A DNA stretch of 64,000 bases from Pantoea sp. A4 (GCF_000295955.2 NZ_ALXE01000029.1:140271-204270); one strand, 5' to 3'; positions 16,217-27,446 are shown, counted from the stretch's first letter. Notes: generated from the letters alone by a model not told the origin. Numbers and translations: made by a program.

Positions 16217-17872
16217 AATACTTATCGCCAGGAAAACAAAGCCGTCGATCCGGTTCGTAGTGAGGCGGAAGTTGAGTATCAATTCGATCCCCACGAACTG
16301 AAACGAGAAGGCATGCAGGATTCAGAGCCGGAACCCGAGCTCATTGAAGGCCTGCCCGCACCGGACGCCTTGACGCCTGCCGATCGTTATCTGGAGCTGT
16401 TTGAAGATGTGCAGATGGCGCGTATCTTCCCGGATAGCAAAACGTTTCCCGACTGCTCACCCAAATATGATCCGCTGGATGTGCTGATCCACTACCGCCG
16501 TCAGCGCAAAAACAGTGGGTTTGATCTCAAACGCTTTGTGCACGATCACTTCTACCTGCCCGGGGTTAATGAAAGCTTTTACGTTTCGAACCCTGATAAG
16601 AGCCTCAATGAACATATTGACGATCTCTGGCCGGTCTTAACCAAGATGCCACAGCAGCATATGCCCTTCTCCTCGCTACTGCCGTTGCCGAAACCCTATG
16701 TGGTGCCCGGCGGTCGTTTTGGCGAGACCTATTACTGGGACTCTTACTTCACCATGCTCGGCCTGGCAGACAGTGGGCGGGACGATCTCCTGCGCCACAT
16801 GGCAGATAATTTTGCCTGGTTGATTGATAACTATGGCCACGTGCCGAACGGGAACCGCACCTACTATCTAAGCCGTTCACAACCGCCGGTCTTTGCACTG
16901 ATGGTTGAACTGTTTGAGGAGGACGGCATTCGCGGTGCGAAGCGCTATCTCGACCAGTTGATGAAAGAGTATCAGTTCTGGATGGACGGTGCGGGCGAGC
17001 TCATGCCACACCAGGCTTATCGCCACGTGGTGAGAATGCCGAACGGGTCACTACTCAATCGTTATTGGGACGATCGTGATACGCCGCGCGATGAATCCTG
17101 GCTGGAAGATGTGGAAACCGCGAAGCAATCTCGCCGGCCTGCCAATGAAGTCTATCGTGACCTGCGCGCTGGAGCGGCTTCCGGCTGGGATTACTCTTCC
17201 CGCTGGCTGCGCGATCCAAAACGGCTGGCCAGCATTCGCACCACGCAGTTTATCCCGGTGGATCTGAACGCCTTCTTGTACAAGCTGGAAGTGATGATTG
17301 CCGCGCTCTCGCGCGCCAAAGGGGAAGAGCTGACGGCGCTGGCGTGGCAGAACAAAGCGGAAACGCGTAAAAAAGCCATCAATCACTATCTGTGGGACAA
17401 GACTGCGGGTGTGTTCCGTGATTACGACTGGCGACGGGAACGTTTTGGGGCCTTCACCGCAGCCGCTGTGGTGCCGCTGTTTGTCGGTCTTGCCAGCCCT
17501 AAACAAGCACACTTGCAGGCAATTGCCCTGCGCCACCTGCTGCTGACGCCCGGCGGATTGGTTAGTTCAATGGTCGAGAGCGGCGAGCAATGGGATAAGC
17601 CTAACGGTTGGGCACCGTTACAATGGATGGCCGTTCAGGGGCTGAACCAATACGGTGAAGAGCGGCTGGCAACTGAAATTGCGGTTAACTGGCTGACGAC
17701 CGTGAACAACTTCTATCAATTGCACCACAAGCTGGTCGAAAAATATGACATCAGTGGCGATCGGGCACGTCCCGGAGGCGGTGGTGAATACCCATTACAG
17801 GATGGCTTCGGCTGGACCAACGGTGTGACACGCCGTCTGATGAGTATGTACAGCCATCTGCTGGCAGATTAA
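16214..17872 (+). CDS. treF: Cytoplasmic trehalase
   Basis: TreF hydrolyses trehalose to two glucose. The protein shows GH37 signatures [15 protein letters not shown] (about 160) and [13 protein letters not shown], and the Gly-rich [17 protein letters not shown] near the end. There is no signal peptide, which separates it from periplasmic TreA. The start is unusual. A GTG at 16178 is possible but has no ribosome site. AGGAGG at 16203-16208 is followed after 5 bases by ATT at 16214, and starting there gives 24 residues before DPHEL, the same spacing I recall for E. coli TreF. I therefore place the start at ATT (552 residues), a rare codon known from infC and pcnB. Confidence 0.85.
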   Translation: MNTYRQENKAVDPVRSEAEVEYQFDPHELKREGMQDSEPEPELIEGLPAPDALTPADRYLELFEDVQMARIFPDSKTFPDCSPKYDPLDVLIHYRRQRKNSGFDLKRFVHDHFYLPGVNESFYVSNPDKSLNEHIDDLWPVLTKMPQQHMPFSSLLPLPKPYVVPGGRFGETYYWDSYFTMLGLADSGRDDLLRHMADNFAWLIDNYGHVPNGNRTYYLSRSQPPVFALMVELFEEDGIRGAKRYLDQLMKEYQFWMDGAGELMPHQAYRHVVRMPNGSLLNRYWDDRDTPRDESWLEDVETAKQSRRPANEVYRDLRAGAASGWDYSSRWLRDPKRLASIRTTQFIPVDLNAFLYKLEVMIAALSRAKGEELTALAWQNKAETRKKAINHYLWDKTAGVFRDYDWRRERFGAFTAAAVVPLFVGLASPKQAHLQAIALRHLLLTPGGLVSSMVESGEQWDKPNGWAPLQWMAVQGLNQYGEERLATEIAVNWLTTVNNFYQLHHKLVEKYDISGDRARPGGGGEYPLQDGFGWTNGVTRRLMSMYSHLLAD

Positions 17873-17888
17873 CGGATTTGCACGCCAG

Positions 17889-17937
17889 TGCCTGTATCCT
17901 CCTGCATTATCTTCGGGGATACAGGCATGTTCTCGTT
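17889..17937. terminator. Hairpin between convergent treF and ampE
   Basis: TGCCTGTATCC and GGATACAGGCA form an 11-bp perfect stem around a 27-base loop. Neither side has a long T run, so termination strength is uncertain. Confidence 0.5.
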
Positions 17938-17943
17938 ACTGGT

Positions 17944-18798
17944 TTACACCAGTGTGCCGTAAATCGTCAGCAGCGCGACCACCACGACCAGTACCAACGA
18001 AATCCGTTTGGCGAGCGCCACCGCAACACGCGGCGTTTCGATTTTATCCATATGGGGATCGCGTTCCAGGGAGAACTGCGCCAGGCTGGTCAACACCTGG
18101 TACTGAGAACGACGGAAGTCGGCCAGTGAGGCAAACCACGCCGGCAGGGCTTTCTCACCGTGGCCCAGCAGCGCGTAGGCAACGCCAGCCAAACGCACCG
18201 GGATCCAGTCCAGGACATGCAGCAGACGATCCACACCGGACTGAGCGCGATTAAGCGGCGTCTCATGCTTTGCCAGATATCCCTGCCAGGCGCGTATCAC
18301 GCTATACCCGACCAGTAATACCGGCCCCCACGGGCCGCCAACCACAAACCAAAACAGCGGGCTAAGATAAAAACGGAAGTTAATCCAGATCAGCGCATTT
18401 TGTAGCTCACGCAGAAACTCACTTTCACTGCACTCCACCGCCACACCGTGAATCAACGTCAGCTCCTGCGCCATCGCCTGATGGGCCGCTTCATCATTGT
18501 GAGTCGCGGCTTTGAGATAGGCATGGTAGTGAAGGCGAACAGAGCCTGCACCAATACAGAGTAGCCCGGTGATTATCCAGAAAGCCAGCTGTGCTGCGCC
18601 GAACAACAGCCCTTTCAGGCACCAGATAAGTACCCCGGTAACCACCATCGCCATTACCAATAACAGCAGAGTACGGGTGAGTGAAAAATGGTGACGGCGG
18701 CGGAACAGAGGCTCCAGGCGGTGTTCTAGCTGCCAGTGTTCCCCCAGTTTAAACAGACGTTCCCAACCTAAAACCAGTAATAAAGTAAACAGCGTCAT
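17944..18798 (-). CDS. ampE: AmpE, inner-membrane protein of the ampDE operon
   Basis: This 284-residue membrane protein has the same length as E. coli AmpE. It starts [22 protein letters not shown] and has hydrophobic segments near 45-70, 70-90, 155-175 and at the C-terminus. I chose 18798 because the open frame upstream to 18897 lies inside ampD. The biochemical role is poorly defined; it is linked to beta-lactamase signalling and resembles cobalamin synthase CobD-type membrane proteins. It lies 16 bases after ampD in one operon. Confidence 0.92.
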   Translation of the reverse strand: MTLFTLLLVLGWERLFKLGEHWQLEHRLEPLFRRRHHFSLTRTLLLLVMAMVVTGVLIWCLKGLLFGAAQLAFWIITGLLCIGAGSVRLHYHAYLKAATHNDEAAHQAMAQELTLIHGVAVECSESEFLRELQNALIWINFRFYLSPLFWFVVGGPWGPVLLVGYSVIRAWQGYLAKHETPLNRAQSGVDRLLHVLDWIPVRLAGVAYALLGHGEKALPAWFASLADFRRSQYQVLTSLAQFSLERDPHMDKIETPRVAVALAKRISLVLVVVVALLTIYGTLV

Positions 18799-18814
18799 AC
18801 TTACTCCAGTGAAA

Positions 18815-19366
18815 TTACGGCAAGGGTTGCTGCAATAATTGCTGATACATCTCCCAGTTAAAAGCGGGACCCGGATCGGTTTTACGCCCCGGAGCAATAT
18901 CGCTGTGCCCGGTAATACGCTGTGTCGTCACCGGATAGTGCAGCATTAACAAACGGGTGACTTCACCCAGCGCCTGGTATTGCGCTTCGGTGTAAGGCAG
19001 GTCATCGGTGCCTTCCAGCTCGATGCCAATAGAGAAATCGTTGCAGTTTTCACGCCCTTCAAACTGCGAAACACCCGCGTGCCAGGCGCGCTGATCGAAG
19101 GGTACATATTGCACCACTTCGCCATCACGGCGAATCAAGCAGTGCGCAGCCACGCGCAGATGAGCAATCTCAGCAAAATAGGGGTGGGCCTCAGCGGGCA
19201 ACGTGCCGCTAAACAGCCGATCAATCCAGGGGCCGCCAAACTCGCCAGGCGGTAGACTGATATTATGGATCACCAACAGTGACGGCACTTCGTCATCAGG
19301 ACGTTGATTAAAATGCGGGGACGGTACTCTACGTGCGGCGCTCAGCCAGCCCTGTTCCAGTTTCAT
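18815..19366 (-). CDS. ampD: 1,6-anhydro-N-acetylmuramyl-L-alanine amidase AmpD
   Basis: This 183-residue cytoplasmic zinc amidase has the E. coli length. It cleaves the stem peptide from anhydro-muropeptides during cell-wall recycling and so keeps AmpR-driven ampC expression low. Zinc ligands are visible: His in [17 protein letters not shown] near residue 34, and His and Asp in [18 protein letters not shown] near 154-164. It is divergent from nadC with 196 bases between and precedes ampE. Confidence 0.95.
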   Translation of the reverse strand: MKLEQGWLSAARRVPSPHFNQRPDDEVPSLLVIHNISLPPGEFGGPWIDRLFSGTLPAEAHPYFAEIAHLRVAAHCLIRRDGEVVQYVPFDQRAWHAGVSQFEGRENCNDFSIGIELEGTDDLPYTEAQYQALGEVTRLLMLHYPVTTQRITGHSDIAPGRKTDPGPAFNWEMYQQLLQQPLP

Positions 19367-19520
19367 ATGAGTTATCTCCTTCTGGCCCGGCTGAGAATAG
19401 CATGAATCACATCAGGGTCTTGAGAGTTTGTGTTGTCCGGCTCACGCATCACACCGGCAATGTTCAGTATACTAAACATTAATCACATCACCTGTAGCAT
19501 CCTGGTCCAGCCCAGGCTAA

Positions 19521-20453
<933 letters not shown>

Positions 20454-20460
20454 TGCCCGC

Positions 20461-20494
20461 TGCGAGTACGCGCTTTTCTGCGTGCGTACTCGCA
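20461..20494. terminator. Hairpin after nadC
   Basis: TGCGAGTACGC and GCGTACTCGCA form an 11-bp perfect stem with a 12-base loop, 8 bases after the nadC stop. There is no T run after it, so it may act as a weak terminator or RNA 3' end stabiliser. Confidence 0.5.
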
Positions 20495-20622
20495 ACCTGA
20501 TGTTGACCGGCTGCAATACGCCCATTTTCTCTGAGCACGGTTTTCCAACTTCATCCTCACGCCCTGTTCAATGCGCCCTTTCCTCCCCAGGATGACAGCC
20601 TTCATCACAAGGAGGCAAACAT

Positions 20623-21069
20623 ATGCGTTATCAACAAGGATTTACCCTGGTCGAATTGATGATTGTGGTGGGGATCGTCGCGATTCTCAGCGCAATTGGC
20701 CTACCCGCCTATCAGAACTACCTGCAACGCGCCGCGCTGACCGACATGCTCCAGACCATGCTGCCCTACAAAACGGCCGTTGAACTCTGTGCTATCGAAA
20801 GCGGTGGGCCCGATCAGTGCCAGGCGGGGGATAAAGGCATCCCGGCTGCCCGGACGTCAAGGTATGTCTCCGCTCTTACTGTACTGAAAGGGAATATTAA
20901 ACTCACTGGCCAGGAGAGTCTGCAAGGGCTCACCGTGGAAATGCGTCCACAGTGGAGTGATACCGAGGGGACCCTCGACTGGCAGCGGCGCTGTGAAAGC
21001 AGCAATCAGAGCCTGCGTAAACAGTGTGAAGAGCAGTTCCGCTTTGCTGATGTCGGCGGTGCATCATGA
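20623..21069 (+). CDS. ppdD: Type IV pilus major pilin (prepilin peptidase-dependent)
   Basis: This 148-residue type IVa pilin has a prepilin site MRYQQG-FTLVE, so the mature protein starts at Phe7, with the hydrophobic assembly helix (ELMIVVGIVAILSAIGLPAYQNYL) directly after. Cys pairs near 52-66 and 127-138 could make disulfides. The TDMLQTMLPYKTAVELCAIE region is close to E. coli PpdD. AAGGAGG lies just before the ATG. The stop overlaps the start of hofB by 4 bases. It would be assembled into pili together with HofB, HofC and components encoded elsewhere. Confidence 0.93.
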   Translation: MRYQQGFTLVELMIVVGIVAILSAIGLPAYQNYLQRAALTDMLQTMLPYKTAVELCAIESGGPDQCQAGDKGIPAARTSRYVSALTVLKGNIKLTGQESLQGLTVEMRPQWSDTEGTLDWQRRCESSNQSLRKQCEEQFRFADVGGAS

Positions 21070-22469
21070 GAGAACCCCACACGGTAGTGCATCAACTCTG
21101 CCAGCGGTTTAATGCTGTGATCCTGCATCTGGATGAACGTGTCTTACGTGTAGCGGTCGCCGATACCGTCCCGGAGGAGATGAGCGAAACACTGCGCTTT
21201 GCCTGCCAGCGTCTGATTGAAGTGGAGTGCTGGCCGCAGGCGCGTATTGATCAACTCCAGCAACAAAACCAAACCACGAATGACACCGTTTCTGAGGCGC
21301 ATGGCGAAACGGCCAGCGCCGCCTTAGATCAGCTGCTGCGGCTTGCCATCCAGCGTCGTGCCTCAGACATTCACCTTGAACCCCAGACCCACGGCTTACG
21401 TATTCGTCTACGCATTGACGGTGTACTGCAAGGGGTAGCGAGGATGCCAGAAGTCTCTTCTTGCGGGTTGCTCGCCCGGCTAAAGGTGCTGGCTGGGCTG
21501 GATATTGCCGAGCGTCGCTTGCCGCAGGATGGACAGTTTACCCGTGAAATAGATCAGCAAACCGCCTCTTTTCGCCTTGCGACCCTCCCCGTCATGGGGG
21601 GAGAAAAAGCGGTAATTCGGCTGCTTCAAAGTCAGTCCAGCGGCTTGTCGCTGGAGAAGCTGGGCCTGCCTGCTCGCCAGCTGCGCCAGTTAAACCTGGC
21701 ACTCCAGCAACCGCAGGGACTGATTCTGGTCACTGGCCCCACCGGCAGCGGCAAAACCTTTACGCTTTATAGCAGCCTGAGTGCGTTGAACCAGAATGGC
21801 AAAAATTTGTGTAGCGTAGAGGACCCGGTGGAGATCCCCCTTGCGGGTGTGAATCAGACGCAGGTTAATCCCAAGAGGGGCCTCGATTTTAACCGTGTGC
21901 TACGTGCGCTCCTGCGACAGGACCCCGATGTCATTATGATTGGAGAGATTCGCGATATCGAAACTGCCGAAATCGCCGTAAAAGCGGCACAAACCGGGCA
22001 TCTGGTACTCTCAACCCTGCACACCAACTCCACGGGAGAAACCCTTACCCGCCTGCGCCAAATGGGGATTCCGGGCTATTTGATTGGCTCCGCGCTGCGT
22101 TTAATCATCGCTCAGCGCCTGGTGCGCAGGCTGTGCCCGCACTGTCGCCAGCCCGCACAAGCCCTGGCTCATCTGCCTACTGAACAATGGCCTGGCACCC
22201 TCCAGACCTGGCGCGCCGCGGGTTGCGATCACTGCTTTTCCGGTTATTTTGGCCGTATTGCGCTGTTTGAGGTGCTGGTGGTCACACCGCGCATTCAGAA
22301 CGCCATTAATGCCGATCTGCCGTTGGAGTCTGTGCTGCAGCTGGCAACGCAGCAAGGGATGCACAGCCTGATCCAGTCCGGGCTGGAGGCTGTGAGCCGG
22401 GGAGAAACCTCGTTTGAGGAGATGCAGCGCATCACCGGGTTGGAAAATGATGCGCCAGAAACCGTGTAA
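21066..22469 (+). CDS. hofB: Type IV pilus assembly ATPase HofB (GspE/PilB family)
   Basis: This 467-residue protein is a secretion ATPase driving pilus assembly. The Walker A motif GPTGSGKT lies near residue 224, the Asp box and Walker B near 278-300 (RQDPDVIMIGEIRD), and a His box in HLVLSTLHTNSTGETL. A C-terminal zinc-type CPHC...CDHC stretch lies near 358-385. Length matches E. coli HofB (461). It overlaps ppdD by 4 bases and lies 12 bases before hofC. Confidence 0.93.
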   Translation: MREPHTVVHQLCQRFNAVILHLDERVLRVAVADTVPEEMSETLRFACQRLIEVECWPQARIDQLQQQNQTTNDTVSEAHGETASAALDQLLRLAIQRRASDIHLEPQTHGLRIRLRIDGVLQGVARMPEVSSCGLLARLKVLAGLDIAERRLPQDGQFTREIDQQTASFRLATLPVMGGEKAVIRLLQSQSSGLSLEKLGLPARQLRQLNLALQQPQGLILVTGPTGSGKTFTLYSSLSALNQNGKNLCSVEDPVEIPLAGVNQTQVNPKRGLDFNRVLRALLRQDPDVIMIGEIRDIETAEIAVKAAQTGHLVLSTLHTNSTGETLTRLRQMGIPGYLIGSALRLIIAQRLVRRLCPHCRQPAQALAHLPTEQWPGTLQTWRAAGCDHCFSGYFGRIALFEVLVVTPRIQNAINADLPLESVLQLATQQGMHSLIQSGLEAVSRGETSFEEMQRITGLENDAPETV

Positions 22470-22481
22470 CGGGCGGGCAGC

Positions 22482-23681
22482 ATGAACCGGCTGGCGCTGT
22501 ACCACTGGCAGGCTGCTGATTGCCGTGGCGCGCTTCAGTGCGGCACCCTGTTGGCAGCAACCCGGCACGAAGTACTCCAGCGCCTGGCCGGGCAAGACCT
22601 GTTGCCCGTTAAGCTCCAGCGCAAAAAGAGCTGGCGCAAACAGGAGTGGCAAGGTGTAAAGCGCATTGATGTCATGCGACAGCTTGCCACTCTGCTTAAA
22701 GCCGGTTTACCGCTCTCGCAGGCGCTTACCTTGCTCAGCGAGGGAGAAAAACATCCGGGGTGGCAGGCGTTGTTGCAGGATTTACGTCTACGCATCCTCG
22801 CGGGAATGCCATTCTCGGAGGCGCTGCGCCGCTGGCCCACGGTATTTCCGCCACTTTACGCCGCTCTAATTGAAACCGGCGAGCTTACCGGTCAGCTCGA
22901 ACACTGCTGTATGCAGTTGGCACAACAGCAGCTACGCCAACGTGAATTGCAGCTCAAGGTCACCAAAGCCCTGCGCTATCCGCTGTTTATCCTGCTGGTT
23001 GCCCTGGCCGTAAGCTGCGGTATGCTGCTGTTTGTTCTGCCTGAGTTTGTCGCCGTATATGCCTCGTTCAACGCGCCACTTCCCGCCTTCACCGCGGCAG
23101 TGCTATCGCTCTCGACGTGGTTACAGCAGTGGGGATCGGCTCTGCTGCTGTCACTCACTTGCCTCTCAGTGGGCGGTTTGCAACTCTATCGACGTTCGCC
23201 GCGCTGGCAAACGGGGCTACACCGGCTATTGCTGCGAATGCCGCTGGTCGGCCCGCTGTGGCGGGGCAGCCAGCTCAGCCAAATTTATGCCATTCTGCAA
23301 CTGACACAACAGTCGGGTTTGACGCTATTGACCGGCCTGGCCGCCGTCGAAAAAACCCTGACCAGCCTCCACTGGCGAGATGCTATCAGCACCTTACAAA
23401 AGACTCTTGCCGAGGGGAACACCCTGCACCACAGCATGACGTCCAGTGCGCTATTCACCCCGCTTTGCCACCAGCTGATTCGTGTCGGGGAGGAGGCTGG
23501 CGCACTGGATGAGATGCTTAACCGCCTTGCTCACTGGCATGAAACTCAAGCCGCAGGCTTGGCCGACAACCTGGCGGCCGCTCTGGAACCTGCGATGATG
23601 GTGGTGATCGGGGTGATTGTTGGCGCCCTTGTGATTGCTATGTATCTACCGGTCTTTGGCCTCGGTGACGTCTTACACTGA
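22482..23681 (+). CDS. hofC: Type IV pilus inner-membrane platform protein HofC (GspF/PilC family)
   Basis: This 399-residue protein has the duplicated GspF layout: two cytoplasmic helical domains (MRQLATLLKAGLPLSQAL near 67, and a second near 265 with LSQIYAILQLTQQSGLTLL) and three membrane helices near 165-190, 210-235 and 370-395. It ends with the family's PAMMVVIGVIVGALVIAMYLPVF type stretch. It forms the base on which pilin is assembled. The usual guaC gene does not follow it. Confidence 0.93.
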   Translation: MNRLALYHWQAADCRGALQCGTLLAATRHEVLQRLAGQDLLPVKLQRKKSWRKQEWQGVKRIDVMRQLATLLKAGLPLSQALTLLSEGEKHPGWQALLQDLRLRILAGMPFSEALRRWPTVFPPLYAALIETGELTGQLEHCCMQLAQQQLRQRELQLKVTKALRYPLFILLVALAVSCGMLLFVLPEFVAVYASFNAPLPAFTAAVLSLSTWLQQWGSALLLSLTCLSVGGLQLYRRSPRWQTGLHRLLLRMPLVGPLWRGSQLSQIYAILQLTQQSGLTLLTGLAAVEKTLTSLHWRDAISTLQKTLAEGNTLHHSMTSSALFTPLCHQLIRVGEEAGALDEMLNRLAHWHETQAAGLADNLAAALEPAMMVVIGVIVGALVIAMYLPVFGLGDVLH

Positions 23682-23860
23682 TCGTCACCTCTGCCTCACT
23701 CTCCTGACCGTAACGAAATTACACTTCAACTGCGGCTATCTCAGCAACGGGAGTGCGAATTTGCCTTTATTTACGCTACAATCCGATTAATCAGGCTTGT
23801 AAACAGGCCCTATGTTTTATTGCTGGTTCGTTGCTGTGATAAGCCCTTTGAGAGAGTGAT

Positions 23861-24469
23861 ATGCCTTATACCGTTGCGCTAACCGGTGGAATTGGCAGTG
23901 GTAAAACCACCGTCTCCACTGCGTTTGCTGCCCTTGGAGTAGCCGTAATCGATGCAGATGTGATTGCCCGTGAAGTGGTTCAACCGGGCGCTCCAGCCCT
24001 GGATGCAATTGCCCGTCGCTATGGTGCAGACATTCTCGATAATCAAGGGGCTCTACTGCGTTCACGCCTACGGGAGATCATTTTTGCCGCTCCCGCAGAG
24101 AAGACCTGGCTCAACGCGTTACTCCACCCACAAATTCAGGCTCGCACACAACAGTTGAAGCAGCAGGCTGCCGGGCCTTATGTGCTGTGGGTTGTGCCCC
24201 TTTTAGTGGAAAACGGGCTGCAAACTCAGGCCGATCGCGTGCTGGTGGTGGACGTGGATGAAAATATGCAGTTAAGCCGCACACAGCAGCGCGATGGCGT
24301 GACCTTAGAACAGGCCAAAAGTATTCTCGCAGCACAGGCTACGCGCGCTCAGCGTCTGGCCTGTGCTGATGATGTCATTAATAACAATGGGTCATCGCAA
24401 GAGGTTTTGCCTCAGGTGAAGGCTCTGCACCAGCAGTATCTCAAGCTGGCGGCAGCGAAGCAGGATTAA
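23861..24469 (+). CDS. coaE: Dephospho-CoA kinase
   Basis: This 202-residue enzyme performs the last step of coenzyme A synthesis, phosphorylating dephospho-CoA. The P-loop is [10 protein letters not shown] at residue 8-17. The substrate region [13 protein letters not shown] follows near 32, with [11 protein letters not shown] and [13 protein letters not shown] later. The length is close to E. coli CoaE (206). It begins a plus-strand set coaE-zapD-yacG; the gap to zapD is 4 bases. Confidence 0.95.
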   Translation: MPYTVALTGGIGSGKTTVSTAFAALGVAVIDADVIAREVVQPGAPALDAIARRYGADILDNQGALLRSRLREIIFAAPAEKTWLNALLHPQIQARTQQLKQQAAGPYVLWVVPLLVENGLQTQADRVLVVDVDENMQLSRTQQRDGVTLEQAKSILAAQATRAQRLACADDVINNNGSSQEVLPQVKALHQQYLKLAAAKQD

Positions 24470-24473
24470 GATC

Positions 24474-25217
24474 ATGAGTACAGTTGTGCTGTTTGAACAT
24501 CCATTAAATGAAAAAATGCGTACCTGGCTACGCGTCGAGTTTCTGATTAACCAGTTGCAAGACTGCCTGCCAGTTACCCAGTCGGTTTCAGCGTTGTCCC
24601 TGTTTCGGGTCCTCAGCGAATTACTGGATATTTTTGAACGCGGTGACATACGTACCGAGTTGCTGAAAGAGCTGGAACGCCAACAGCAAAAATTACGCGC
24701 CTGGGCCGAAGTCCCCGGCGTAGATAGTGAACGTGTGAACGAACTGCGCAACCAGTTAAAAGCCCAGGCACCACTGCTGTTAAACGCGCCTCGTATGGGG
24801 CAACAGCTGCGTGAAGATCGTTTAGTTGGTCTGGTACGCCAGCGCCTGAGTATTCCCGGTGGCTGTTGCAGCTTTGACCTTCCCGGCTTACATATCTGGC
24901 TACATCAGCCTCAAGAGCAGAGAGATGTGCAGGTTGCCGGCTGGCTGGCAACGTTGGAGCCATTGAATACCAGCCTGACCATGGTGCTGGAACTGATCCG
25001 CCAGGCTGGCCCGTTCCGTAAGCAAACCAGCCTTAATGGGTTTTACCAGGACAACGCTGAAGGTGCCGATCTGCTGCGATTACAGCTGGTGCTGGAAGAT
25101 CGGCTCTACCCACAAATTTCGGGCCATAAGAGCCGTTATGCCATCCGTTTCCTGCCCTTTGACAGCGAAAATGGTGAGGTCCCGGCACGTCTCGATTTTG
25201 AATTAGCTTGTTGTTAG
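24474..25217 (+). CDS. zapD: Cell division protein ZapD
   Basis: This 247-residue cytoplasmic protein has E. coli length. ZapD binds the FtsZ C-terminal tail and bundles filaments at the Z-ring. It is mostly helical at the front (about 1-110) with a beta-rich C-terminal half ending [13 protein letters not shown]...[16 protein letters not shown]. The stop lies 8 bases before the yacG start. Confidence 0.94.
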   Translation: MSTVVLFEHPLNEKMRTWLRVEFLINQLQDCLPVTQSVSALSLFRVLSELLDIFERGDIRTELLKELERQQQKLRAWAEVPGVDSERVNELRNQLKAQAPLLLNAPRMGQQLREDRLVGLVRQRLSIPGGCCSFDLPGLHIWLHQPQEQRDVQVAGWLATLEPLNTSLTMVLELIRQAGPFRKQTSLNGFYQDNAEGADLLRLQLVLEDRLYPQISGHKSRYAIRFLPFDSENGEVPARLDFELACC

Positions 25218-25225
25218 AGGTAAGT

Positions 25226-25423
25226 ATGCAGGAAGAAGTGATTACCGTAGCCTGTCCAAACTGCGCTAAAGATGTCATGTGGGATGAACTGAGCCTCTGG
25301 CGTCCATTTTGCAGTAAGCGTTGCCAATTGATTGATTTAGGCGAATGGGCAGCAGAAGAGAAACGTATTCCTAGCGCAGGCGACCAGTCAGACAGCGAAA
25401 ACTGGAGTGAGGAAGCGTTTTAA
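25226..25423 (+). CDS. yacG: DNA gyrase inhibitor YacG (zinc-ribbon protein)
   Basis: This 65-residue protein equals E. coli YacG in length. A four-Cys zinc ribbon is visible: CPNC near residue 10 and CSKRC near 29. An acidic tail follows ([11 protein letters not shown]). YacG binds gyrase subunit GyrB and can inhibit it. The start at ATG 25226 has AGAGGTAAGT in front and drops six upstream residues of the open frame, which begin at TTG. Confidence 0.93.
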   Translation: MQEEVITVACPNCAKDVMWDELSLWRPFCSKRCQLIDLGEWAAEEKRIPSAGDQSDSENWSEEAF

Positions 25424-25432
25424 CGCTTAAAG

Positions 25433-25469
25433 CGCCAGAGACATCAGGAAATACTGAGCGTCTCTGGCG
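25433..25469. terminator. Hairpin between convergent yacG and mutT
   Basis: CGCCAGAGAC and GTCTCTGGCG form a 10-bp perfect stem with a 17-base loop. There is no long T run; it probably works on both strands weakly. Confidence 0.5.
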
Positions 25470-25476
25470 AGTAGTA

Positions 25477-25872
25477 TTACAGCTCGCCGTTAAGCAAACG
25501 CGCTATCAGCTCGTGGTTTGCCGGTGGGAACTCCTCGGCAACCAGATCTCGCTGTTCAACCCAGCGCTGTGGTTGTCCTTCACGTCCCCAAGGCTCGCCC
25601 TGCCACGCTTCCACCAGGAAGAAATGCAGCGTAACCCGTACATCTGCATAGGTGTGGTCGGCAGAACCAATGGCTTTCGCACTGGTCACATCAATACCGG
25701 TTTCCTCTTGCAGTTCACGTTGGAGTGCCTGTTTTGCACTTTCACCCGCTTCGATTTTCCCCCCAGGGAACTCCCACTTGTTCGCCATATGCGAGGTCGC
25801 AGCACGCTGCGTGAGAAAGATCTGTTTTTCGGCATTGCGGATGATGCCAACGGCAACCTGAAGGTGTTTCAT
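25477..25872 (-). CDS. mutT: 8-oxo-dGTP diphosphatase MutT
   Basis: This 131-residue Nudix hydrolase removes 8-oxo-dGTP from the nucleotide pool and so prevents A:T to C:G transversions. The Nudix box runs from GGKIEAGES (about 37) to RELQEETGI (about 51-59) with all Glu/Arg residues in place. The C-terminus has WVEQRDL...EFPPANHELI as in E. coli MutT (129). In E. coli it directly follows secA; here a DUF6543-like gene separates them. Confidence 0.94.
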   Translation of the reverse strand: MKHLQVAVGIIRNAEKQIFLTQRAATSHMANKWEFPGGKIEAGESAKQALQRELQEETGIDVTSAKAIGSADHTYADVRVTLHFFLVEAWQGEPWGREGQPQRWVEQRDLVAEEFPPANHELIARLLNGEL

Positions 25873-25950
25873 TGCTTAGTCCTGGAAACGGTAAAAGCCG
25901 ATTTTAAAGTAGCCACCCGCAAAAGTTAACCGCTTTATAGCCAACGCCAC

Positions 25951-27366
25951 TCAAGCTCTGTGCTGCGGCTCAGCCCACTCTACATCTGGCGTTTCATGCT
26001 GAGTATCGGGATGATCCGACACGGCATCAAAAAAGAGCTCACTCTCCGCTTCCTTAGTGACATTTGGCGCGTAGCCAGCAAATTGCGCATATCGGCTCGT
26101 CGGGATCGCATTTTGAGAGACTGGCTTAACCGGCAGCTCGAACCGGCTGGTTAACAGAGAAATATAGCGAGCTGATTGTATTTTAATTTCATCGGTCACA
26201 TCAGGCTCGCTTTGATCCGGCATTAAATGCATTGCCAGTCCATAATTCAATCCGCCGATGGCGCGTAAAATCGTCTCAGCCGGAACACGCTGGTGAAGAT
26301 TAATCCGCCCTGAACTCTGCGGTATGCCTTTGGCTAATTCACGAATTTCCTCACTGCTTTGTTGCGCGACTTTATCTGCGACAGTAGAAAAAATATCTTT
26401 CCCGACTGTTTTTTTATGCGTATTAAAATAACGCTCCCCCCCTGATTCATGGCAGATTTTCTGCACAAAATCCCCGATCCCCTTCATGATTTTTCCACTA
26501 CCCATATCTTTGGCGGGAAAATGTTGCAGTAGGTTATCCCGCCGCATGTCATCCTGAAGCATGGCTCTCAGTCCCTTATTGAGTTCAGTTTCACTGGTGA
26601 ACTCCATAAAAGACGGTTTTTCACCCGGAATATAGAGCACCTGGCTGCCATCATCGGCAGAGAAACGCAGGATATCCGTGGCGAAATAACCGCCAATATC
26701 CACTAAACTGGCCTGCGTGCCGTTACCCATTACGTTGTTTTTTTTCACATCGTTCAACGACAAAGGCGCATCAGGAGCGGTATGAGGCAAAACAGTACTC
26801 ATCACTTTACGGTACCCCTTCGCGGATAAATCTCCAGCGATGGCCGCTTGCCGGGCCTGAATAATACATTCGCCTCGCGCCATTGCGGTCCAGCTCTCTT
26901 TTTCTGACTGCCAAAAGCGGTTATTCCCCTCTACATCAAAGGAAAAGTATTTGGTGAGTTTATTGGTCTTTGCTGCGTGCGGCGGGGATGATGCGAAAGT
27001 CTGATCAAACTGATTAAAAAGTTTATGATAGTGATTCTGCTGTTGCTGCATATCTGACGAGAGCATTTTGCTGAAGCCAGGTAAAAAAGCCTCCATCATC
27101 TTGCTTAATGCCTGTTTTGATTCTTCTGGCATCGTCGAATACCATTTTTTTATTTCTTCATACACTGATTTCACTATTTGCATATACATGGTCGACAGCT
27201 GTTTGACCATTTTGTCAGTTTCAGCCGCAATAGACTCGGCAGACATCGAAGGAAAACTAAACTGAGGAAACCCGCCAGCGGTGGTATTTTGCGGATTCTG
27301 TTGCTGGAAAGGCGGCTGAGAATTAAACGGGGTAAAGTGATATTGATAAGGGTTGAATTCAGGCAT
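25951..27366 (-). CDS. DUF6543-like (dermonecrotic-toxin-domain) protein, effector candidate
   Basis: This 471-residue protein is not part of the conserved secA-mutT region. The first 45 residues are Pro/Gln/Asn/Phe-rich (QQQNPQNT and similar) with no signal peptide. A helical stretch covers about 50-130. From about 165 to 290 it has a pattern I associate with DUF6543: RQAAIAGDLSAKGYRKVM, then DILRFSADDGSQVLYIPGE and an amphipathic stretch to QHFPAKD. The C-terminus is charged. The domain occurs in large toxins and secreted effectors; no nuclease or protease motif is seen. The start is ATG 27366 with GGAG 5 bases upstream; the frame opens at TTG 27381. Lower GC in the middle suggests transfer. 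Confidence 0.65.
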   Translation of the reverse strand: MPEFNPYQYHFTPFNSQPPFQQQNPQNTTAGGFPQFSFPSMSAESIAAETDKMVKQLSTMYMQIVKSVYEEIKKWYSTMPEESKQALSKMMEAFLPGFSKMLSSDMQQQQNHYHKLFNQFDQTFASSPPHAAKTNKLTKYFSFDVEGNNRFWQSEKESWTAMARGECIIQARQAAIAGDLSAKGYRKVMSTVLPHTAPDAPLSLNDVKKNNVMGNGTQASLVDIGGYFATDILRFSADDGSQVLYIPGEKPSFMEFTSETELNKGLRAMLQDDMRRDNLLQHFPAKDMGSGKIMKGIGDFVQKICHESGGERYFNTHKKTVGKDIFSTVADKVAQQSSEEIRELAKGIPQSSGRINLHQRVPAETILRAIGGLNYGLAMHLMPDQSEPDVTDEIKIQSARYISLLTSRFELPVKPVSQNAIPTSRYAQFAGYAPNVTKEAESELFFDAVSDHPDTQHETPDVEWAEPQHRA

Positions 27367-27446
27367 GTCCACTCCGGTCAAATGAGCTATTTAGCCAACA
27401 TAAGTGTTCACAGAATAATGGCAGTTCAACCCTTCCCCTCTGCGGA

